Source: REEB509 sp044370335 (GTDB lineage Bacteria > Pseudomonadota > Alphaproteobacteria > Caulobacterales > Aquidulcibacteraceae). Taken from it: a DNA stretch of 9,536 bases. Positions 5,494 to 9,536 of the stretch are shown here, piece by piece. The notes under the pieces are model-generated. The model was not told the DNA's origin, ran no database searches, and worked only from the letters and a program-made list of their open reading frames with translations. The translations under genes and the position numbers were made by a program. The stretch spans positions 1 through 9,536 of the forward strand of contig JBILVS010000103.1 in the NCBI GenBank assembly GCA_044370335.1. The letters run 5' to 3'. Each line of letters opens with the position of its first letter. Position 1 is the first letter of the stretch.

Positions 5494-6414
5494 ATGGCTG
5501 ATACCCTCTTTGCAGACATGGCGTCCGCGGAAAACGCCGCCCCCCTCAAAACAATCGCCGTCGTCGGCGCAGGGCAGATGGGCAACGGGATCGCGCACGT
5601 CGCGGCCCTGGCGGGCTACGATGTGCGGCTGAACGACATCGAGGCTGACCGGCTCGACGCCGCGCTGCGGCAGATCGAGCATAATCTGGCGCGGCAGCTG
5701 CACCGCGGACTGATCACCGAAACCGACATGGATGAGGCGCTGCGGCGCATCGCGCGGACCACCGACCTCGCCGTCGTCGGGGATTCCGACCTGATCATCG
5801 AATCAGCCGTGGAGAAGGCGGACGTCAAGAAGGCGATCTTCGACACGCTGCGGCCGCATCTGAAGCCGACGGCGTTCTTGGCGTCGAACACCTCGTCGAT
5901 CTCGATCACCCGCCTCGCCGCCGCGACCGATCGGCCCGAGCGATTCATCGGCATCCACTTCATGAACCCGGTGCCGGTCATGAAGCTCGTGGAGCTGATC
6001 CGGGGCCTGGCCACGAGCCAGGAAACCTACGCCATGGCCCTCGCCTTTACCCAGCGTCTGGGCAAGACCGTGGCTAACGCCGAAGACTTCCCTGCCTTCA
6101 TCGTGAACCGCGTCCTGATTCCGATGATCAACGAGGCGATCTACACGCTCTATGAGGGCGTCGGCACCGTACAGGCGATCGACAAGGCGATGCGTCTCGG
6201 CGCTAACCACCCGATGGGGCCGCTTGAGCTCGCGGATTTCATCGGCCTCGACACGTGCCTGTCTATTATGCAGGTGCTGAACGAGGGCCTGGCGGACACC
6301 AAGTACCGGCCCTGCCCGCTGCTGGTGAAGTATGTCGAAGCCGGTTGGCTGGGGCGGAAGACCGACCGCGGCTTCTACGACTATCGCGGCGAGCACCCGG
6401 TTCCCACACGGTAA
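5494..6414 (+). CDS. hbd: 3-hydroxybutyryl-CoA dehydrogenase (NAD-dependent)
   Basis: This enzyme oxidises (S)-3-hydroxyacyl-CoA to 3-ketoacyl-CoA, or the reverse, on short chains. The 306-residue protein is a single-function member of the family, not the large FadB type. The Rossmann motif is GAGQMG (25-30), with D48 at the end of the second strand favouring NAD. By alignment with the human enzyme the active-site residues are S134, H155 (in HFMNPVP), N158, E167 and N205. The C-terminal domain has ANHPMGPLELADFIGLD (238-254) and ends near GRKTDRGFYDY (287-297), where most relatives have TGRGF; D291 replaces the Gly. The N-terminus is about 16 residues longer than typical; ATG at 5518 could be an alternative start, but AAAGGG lies just before ATG 5494. 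The gene follows etfBA, from which it is separated by a hairpin and its own leader. Confidence 0.94.
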   Translation: MADTLFADMASAENAAPLKTIAVVGAGQMGNGIAHVAALAGYDVRLNDIEADRLDAALRQIEHNLARQLHRGLITETDMDEALRRIARTTDLAVVGDSDLIIESAVEKADVKKAIFDTLRPHLKPTAFLASNTSSISITRLAAATDRPERFIGIHFMNPVPVMKLVELIRGLATSQETYAMALAFTQRLGKTVANAEDFPAFIVNRVLIPMINEAIYTLYEGVGTVQAIDKAMRLGANHPMGPLELADFIGLDTCLSIMQVLNEGLADTKYRPCPLLVKYVEAGWLGRKTDRGFYDYRGEHPVPTR

Positions 6415-6508
6415 GCCATCCTCAAACCGCACGCCTCCCCGCTGGAGATGGGAATGGGCCGCGCGAAACCGCTTCACCCAATTCAGAACCCCCACTAGGG
6501 TCGGCCGC

Positions 6509-7027
6509 ATGACCGACGCAAGGCGCTTTTCCGTCAATCCGCGGCCGCGGTTTCCAGCGCTGACGTGGCGCGAACCCGTGTGGCTGTGGCTCCCGCTCGC
6601 CTATGTGCTCGCAGCAGGCTGGCCGTTTGTCGTCCTGGACGGCGGCGGCGGAATGGCGCTCGCGCTCGCCATCGGGGTTGCGATCACGGCGGCGTTGGCG
6701 CTCGTTACCGCCATCGGCTTCCGGGAGGGCGAGCGGCCTTTGCGGGCACGGCGCGACATCGTCATGCTGTTTTTGATCTATGGGGCGGTGAGCGCCGTGA
6801 TCGCGCCGACCATCGTGGGGTATGTCACGGGGGCGATCGGGACCTCGGGCTTTGACGCGGGCATGGCGGCGAGCCTGTGGCCCCTGGCGCTCTTGGTCGG
6901 ACTGCCGGTGGCGTTGTTCGCGGGGCTCGCCTTTTCGGCGGTACTGTTTGTGAAGCCGCCGCTGCGGGACCCCGATTTGGCGATCACGGAAACCCCGCCT
7001 CCGCAAGATGATCTGCTTGAGCCCTGA
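6509..7027 (+). CDS. Unrecognised four-helix membrane protein
   Basis: A 172-residue protein I do not recognise. A basic, Pro-rich N-terminal tail (1-24) is followed by four hydrophobic segments at about 25-43, 49-71, 84-110 and 122-149. The Arg-rich loop FREGERPLRARRD (71-83) probably lies in the cytoplasm. The C-terminal tail (150-172) is acidic and proline-rich. ATG at 6509 is chosen because the frame upstream loses membrane or coding character; only a weak AGGG precedes it. It begins 94 bases after the dehydrogenase gene with no clear terminator between, so read-through is possible. Its end overlaps the next membrane-protein gene by 20 bases, which suggests the two are made together. Confidence 0.75.
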   Translation: MTDARRFSVNPRPRFPALTWREPVWLWLPLAYVLAAGWPFVVLDGGGGMALALAIGVAITAALALVTAIGFREGERPLRARRDIVMLFLIYGAVSAVIAPTIVGYVTGAIGTSGFDAGMAASLWPLALLVGLPVALFAGLAFSAVLFVKPPLRDPDLAITETPPPQDDLLEP

Positions 7028-7472
7028 GGCGGCCTCTGCAGGCGACGAGCCGCTTCGGCTGCGTCGGCCGGGGTGGGCTTGGGGCTTAGCCGGGCTCGCG
7101 CTGGTGCACGCCACAGCCCTTCTGGGGGCGACGCTCGCGGCGATGGCGCTGCTCGGGCTGAGCTGGGGCGTTGCAGAAGGGTTCAGTGCGCCGGCGGTTG
7201 TGGCCACGATCCTGACGGCGGTGGAGCTTGGCCCGCCTCTCCGCCGCGGCCAAGGCCTAACCCTGCGCCGCTGCCTCATCGGGGGCGCCCGAGCCTGGGG
7301 GGCTGTGGGCGCGGCGTGGCCCCTTGTTTGGGCGCTGGAGGGTCTGGCCGCCGGCCTCCCAGGAGAGCTGTGGCTCGAGGCGCTGCGCGTGACGGGGGGC
7401 GGGGTGATCGGAGCATTGGCCGGCGCTATTGCCGCATTTGCGGCGGCGCGGACGGTTTTGGTCCGAGTCTAG
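7008..7472 (+). CDS. Unrecognised four-helix membrane protein, overlapping partner
   Basis: A 154-residue protein of unknown family. After a short polar start (1-21) there are four hydrophobic segments at about 24-50, 59-74, 93-115 and 127-151, very rich in Ala, Gly and Leu, with basic loops (PPLRRGQGLTLRRC at 76-89). The length and helix count resemble the protein before it, although I see no residue-level similarity. Its ATG lies inside the preceding gene (20-base overlap, different frame), so translation is probably coupled. The stop TAG overlaps the stop of the convergent dioxygenase gene. High Ala and Gly content can make false frames look membrane-like, but the overlap geometry and the clean ending support a real gene. 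Confidence 0.7.
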   Translation: MICLSPEAASAGDEPLRLRRPGWAWGLAGLALVHATALLGATLAAMALLGLSWGVAEGFSAPAVVATILTAVELGPPLRRGQGLTLRRCLIGGARAWGAVGAAWPLVWALEGLAAGLPGELWLEALRVTGGGVIGALAGAIAAFAAARTVLVRV

Positions 7473-8137
7473 GGCCGCGCCCAAAGGCGCATTAGGTTCG
7501 ACGCCACTTGATCCACCTGAAGCAACGCTGTCGCCGAAGCGCCCTCGGCGGCCAGCTGCGCTCGGGCCTGATCCAGTCGAAACAGCACATCCCGCTCCGC
7601 TTGGCCAGGCACGAGGCTTTCCACCCAGCCGACGGCGGCGAGGCGTTCGCCGGCGGTCACCGGGGTCACCTCGTGGATGGAGCCCGCCGGGTAGAGCACC
7701 GCCTGGCCTGGTTCGAGCTTGATCTCCTGGACGCCCAAAAGGCTTTCCACCCGCAAGGCGCCGCCTGCGTAGCTTTCGGGCGGGGCGAGAAACAGGGTGA
7801 AGGCGAAATCGGTGCGAAGGCGACGTTCCCCTGCCCCCATCACCGCATCATCGGTGTGGCGGCCATAGGCCATGCCGGGGCTGTAGCGGGACAACAGGAT
7901 CGCCGAGATGCGCTTGGGCCGAGCGGCGGACGCGAACACGGGATGCCGCTCCAGCGCCCGACGGATGAAGCTCTGAAGCGCCGCGGCTTCCTCGCCGCGG
8001 GCCTGTTGGTTGCGTTTGACGTCTCGGGCGGCGGCGCCGGCGGTGGCGCGGCCGTCGCCCCAGGCGCTGGCGGCAAGGCGCTCCCGCACCAGGGCGACAT
8101 CCTCAGCGCTGAGCACCGCGTCCAAAATGACCATCAT
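7469..8137 (-). CDS. PiuC/YbiX-type PKHD Fe(II)/2-oxoglutarate dioxygenase
   Basis: A 222-residue Fe(II)- and 2-oxoglutarate-dependent hydroxylase of the PKHD group (YbiX in E. coli, PiuC in Pseudomonas), the usual length for this family. The N-terminus VILDAVLSAEDVALVRERL is typical. The double-stranded beta-helix core carries the iron triad H94-T-D96 and H155 (in YPAGSIHEVTPV), and R165 in ERLAAVGWVES is the probable 2-oxoglutarate anchor. The family accompanies iron-siderophore uptake genes and is often Fur-controlled; its substrate is not established. The ATG at 8135-8137 has AAGGA six bases upstream; a second ATG follows at once. A Fur-like dyad and promoter lie immediately upstream. No TonB receptor gene is seen beside it in this window. 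Confidence 0.93.
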   Translation of the reverse strand: MMVILDAVLSAEDVALVRERLAASAWGDGRATAGAAARDVKRNQQARGEEAAALQSFIRRALERHPVFASAARPKRISAILLSRYSPGMAYGRHTDDAVMGAGERRLRTDFAFTLFLAPPESYAGGALRVESLLGVQEIKLEPGQAVLYPAGSIHEVTPVTAGERLAAVGWVESLVPGQAERDVLFRLDQARAQLAAEGASATALLQVDQVASNLMRLWARP

Positions 8138-8148
8138 GCGGATCCTTA

Positions 8149-8165
8149 TTGCGAATTATTCGCAA
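8149..8165. promoter_or_regulatory. Fur-like iron box
   Basis: TTGCGAA (8149-8155), TTA, TTCGCAA (8159-8165) is a perfect 17-base dyad. Its inner 15 bases fit the Fur 7-1-7 pattern TGATAAT-N-ATTATCA at ten of fourteen positions, with GC pairs replacing the AT steps as is common in GC-rich genomes. It covers the -10 box of the dioxygenase promoter, so Fur bound to iron would block it. It also lies 51 bases before the divergent lipoprotein gene and could control that as well. Confidence 0.6.
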
Positions 8166-8182
8166 CTCGTCCAGTGTTCCAA
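8155..8182 (-). promoter_or_regulatory. Promoter of the PKHD dioxygenase gene
   Basis: On the minus strand, TTGGAA (-35, 8177-8182) is followed after 16 bases by AATAAT (-10, 8155-8160; five of six matches). Transcription would begin around 8147-8149, leaving only about a dozen leader bases before the ATG. The -10 box is inside the Fur-like dyad. Confidence 0.55.
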
Positions 8183-8215
8183 TCTCGAACCATAGCCAGC
8201 CAGGGGGCAGCGCCA

Positions 8216-9076
8216 ATGATCATTCTCCGCCAGACCGTGTGGCGCAGCCTCTCCGCTGTGGGGATCGCCTCCGCCCTCGCCGCTTGCGGCCCCGGAGGGG
8301 AAGCCGGCGGCGAAGGGGTCGAACGGGGACGGCCCGGCGCTCACGGGGAGGGTGGTGAAGCGGGCGAAGGCGGCGGGGCGGCTCCGGAGGCGGCCGCGCC
8401 CTCCGGCGAAGCTGGGGAAGCGGGGATCGCGGGCGTCATGGACGGGCTGAGCGACACGGAGCGCTCCGCGGCTCGCCTGCAGCAGCTCAAGGGCTTCTTC
8501 ATGGCCGCGGACGCGCTGATGAGCGAGCCGGACCTTTTGCCTGCGGGCGTCCTGATCGGCCAGGGCGTGTTGGAGGTCTATGAGGCCTTCCCCAGCGATA
8601 TGACGGGCTACAACGTCACCCAGGCGCAGGCCGCCTCGCGGATCGGCCTTGCGCCAAACGCCTCGCGGCCCGAAATGGCCCGCGCCTTGAGCCAAGCCAT
8701 GGCCGGCATCGACGCCCGCCTCACCGCACTCGACGTCAACGGCGCGGTGATCGCAGGCCGGATGATCGAGGCGGCGGAGGGCTTGTACCGCCACGTCGAT
8801 CTCGGCGAAGGCCTCGTCGACGAAACAGAATACCAGCACAGCTTCGCCGCGGCTCTGGCCGCCCGCGACGCGCTGCAGCGGGATGAGCGGCGTCTTCGTC
8901 GGATCAATGCGAGCGCCTATGCGGAAGCCCTGCGCGAAACCGACGCTTTCATCGCCCTTTGGAACGGCCCCTTTGCGCCGCCCACGCCCGCCCCGGTTGG
9001 GCAAATCCTGGCGCAAGGGTCGCGGGTGCAACTCGCCTTGTCGTCGCTTCAGACCGGAGTTCAGTCCGGAGGGTGA
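8216..9076 (+). CDS. Unrecognised lipoprotein with Gly/Glu-rich linker
   Basis: A 286-residue protein I cannot assign to a family. The start is a lipoprotein signal peptide (LRQTVWRSLSAVGIASA followed by lipobox LAAC, Cys24), so it should be lipid-anchored after export. Residues 25-72 are a low-complexity linker of Gly, Glu and Ala with few other residues. The remainder (about 76-286) is helical: SDTERSAARLQQLKGFFMAA, a long Leu/Ala-rich stretch, and GLYRHVDLGEG-VDETEYQHS (189-209), whose His and acidic residues might bind a metal. It is divergent from the PKHD dioxygenase across a 78-base gap that holds the Fur-like dyad, so an iron-related role is plausible. Exported iron-regulated proteins of the imelysin/EfeO kind came to mind, but their GxHxxE motif is absent. 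AGGGGG lies about eight bases before the ATG. Confidence 0.8.
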   Translation: MIILRQTVWRSLSAVGIASALAACGPGGEAGGEGVERGRPGAHGEGGEAGEGGGAAPEAAAPSGEAGEAGIAGVMDGLSDTERSAARLQQLKGFFMAADALMSEPDLLPAGVLIGQGVLEVYEAFPSDMTGYNVTQAQAASRIGLAPNASRPEMARALSQAMAGIDARLTALDVNGAVIAGRMIEAAEGLYRHVDLGEGLVDETEYQHSFAAALAARDALQRDERRLRRINASAYAEALRETDAFIALWNGPFAPPTPAPVGQILAQGSRVQLALSSLQTGVQSGG

Positions 9077-9536
9077 TCGGCGACCACAGCCTGGATCAGG
9101 CGCGCGGCTTCAGGGCTTGACCAGTCGGCGTCGCCAGCCAGCCGCGCGATCTCGGAGCCGTTGCGGTCATAGATGACCGTGAGCGGCAACCAGCCGGAGC
9201 GGCTGTCAAGATGGGTCCAGCGACTGATGTCGTGATAAAACGCCAGGCGGCCGCCGGTCAGCTCCTGCAGCATGGCGCGGGCTTCGTCAGCTTCTGTCCC
9301 CTCATCGATGCTGATGGCGGTCACTCGTATCTGATCGCCGAACCGCTGTTGAAGAGCCCCCAGCGTCGGCATCTCCACCCGGCAGGGGGCGCAGAACGTG
9401 GCCCAATAACTCACCAGCACAATGTCGCCCCGCATGTCGGGAAGCGAGGTGGTCTCCCCGTTCGGGCCGGTGAACGGATGCGGCGGCTGCGGCGGGGGAT
9501 CAGACAACACCTCCAGCCGCTCCAGCGCCCCTTCGG
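9061..9536 (-). CDS. TlpA-like thiol-disulfide oxidoreductase (5' end missing)
   Basis: A thioredoxin-fold protein of the TlpA/ResA group, which reduces disulfides outside the cytoplasm, typically for cytochrome c or cytochrome oxidase assembly. The frame is open to the window edge, giving about 158 visible residues. A GTG at 9508-9510 is probably not the start, because the preceding residues (GALERLEV) fit the region before the fold in TlpA proteins, and the signal or membrane anchor is expected beyond the edge. The visible parts are GETTSLPDMRGDIVLVSYWA, the active site W-A-T-F-C-A-P-C (cysteines at 9391-9393 and 9382-9384), SIDEGTEADEARAML and the cis-proline in WLPLTVIYDRNG. The last 16 bases overlap the end of the convergent lipoprotein gene. 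Confidence 0.92.
   Translation of the reverse strand, partial: EGALERLEVLSDPPPQPPHPFTGPNGETTSLPDMRGDIVLVSYWATFCAPCRVEMPTLGALQQRFGDQIRVTAISIDEGTEADEARAMLQELTGGRLAFYHDISRWTHLDSRSGWLPLTVIYDRNGSEIARLAGDADWSSPEAARLIQAVVADHPPD

Noticed and set aside
7508..8215. N-terminal extension of the lipoprotein frame by 236 codons
   Set aside because: It runs antisense through the PKHD dioxygenase gene; the lipoprotein signal peptide begins cleanly at ATG 8216 with a ribosome site.
8156..9031. 291-codon minus-strand frame opposite the lipoprotein gene
   Set aside because: No signal, domain or plausible start; the plus strand has a lipobox and a coherent helical domain.
1..9536. CRISPR array, tRNA or rRNA genes, riboswitch, toxin-antitoxin or phage-defence genes
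   Set aside because: I found no regularly spaced repeats, cloverleaf sequences, cobalamin riboswitch ahead of pduO, or defence-type domains on reading both strands.

Overview
The window is a GC-rich, densely packed bacterial chromosome segment that looks alphaproteobacterial. It carries a HIG1-type membrane protein directly followed by a PduO-type cobalamin adenosyltransferase, then an etfB-etfA pair and a 3-hydroxyacyl-CoA dehydrogenase of the kind encoded beside ETF in many Alphaproteobacteria. The ETF proteins closely resemble mitochondrial ones. I cannot name a genus; a marine or aquatic member of the Caulobacterales/Parvularculales/Rhizobiales sphere is only a guess.

Layout. Positions 1-160 hold the 3' end of an insertion sequence whose transposase C-terminus looks ISAs1-like. 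It abuts and truncates an unrecognised minus-strand gene (about 161-354). A TetR-type repressor (minus, 449-1078) is divergent from a small HIG1-domain membrane protein (1160-1366) and pduO (1377-1949). A secreted serine beta-lactamase-fold hydrolase (minus, 1946-3382) lies tail to tail with pduO and divergent from etfB (3598-4347) and etfA (4350-5294). After a strong hairpin comes a 3-hydroxybutyryl-CoA dehydrogenase gene (5494-6414) whose leader is rich in palindromes. Two overlapping genes for four-helix membrane proteins follow (6509-7027, 7008-7472). The last block is an iron-flavoured divergent pair: a PiuC/PKHD-type 2-oxoglutarate dioxygenase (minus, 7469-8137) and an unrecognised lipoprotein (8216-9076). 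Their shared gap holds a perfect Fur-like dyad lying on a promoter. A TlpA-like thiol-disulfide protein (minus, 9061 to the window edge) closes the window.

How the genes fit together. ETF takes electrons from acyl-CoA dehydrogenases, the hydroxyacyl-CoA dehydrogenase performs the next oxidation of short-chain acyl-CoA, and the adenosyltransferase makes the B12 coenzyme needed by methylmalonyl-CoA mutase for propionyl-CoA. These genes therefore form an acyl-CoA/propionyl-CoA catabolism neighbourhood, apparently interrupted by the hydrolase gene. All three convergent gene pairs overlap at their stop codons, two of them through the same CTAG tetranucleotide.

I do not see a clearly new multi-gene system. 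The best leads are the Fur-like dyad with the unknown lipoprotein, the palindromes ahead of the dehydrogenase, the IS-broken gene, and the overlapping membrane-protein pair.
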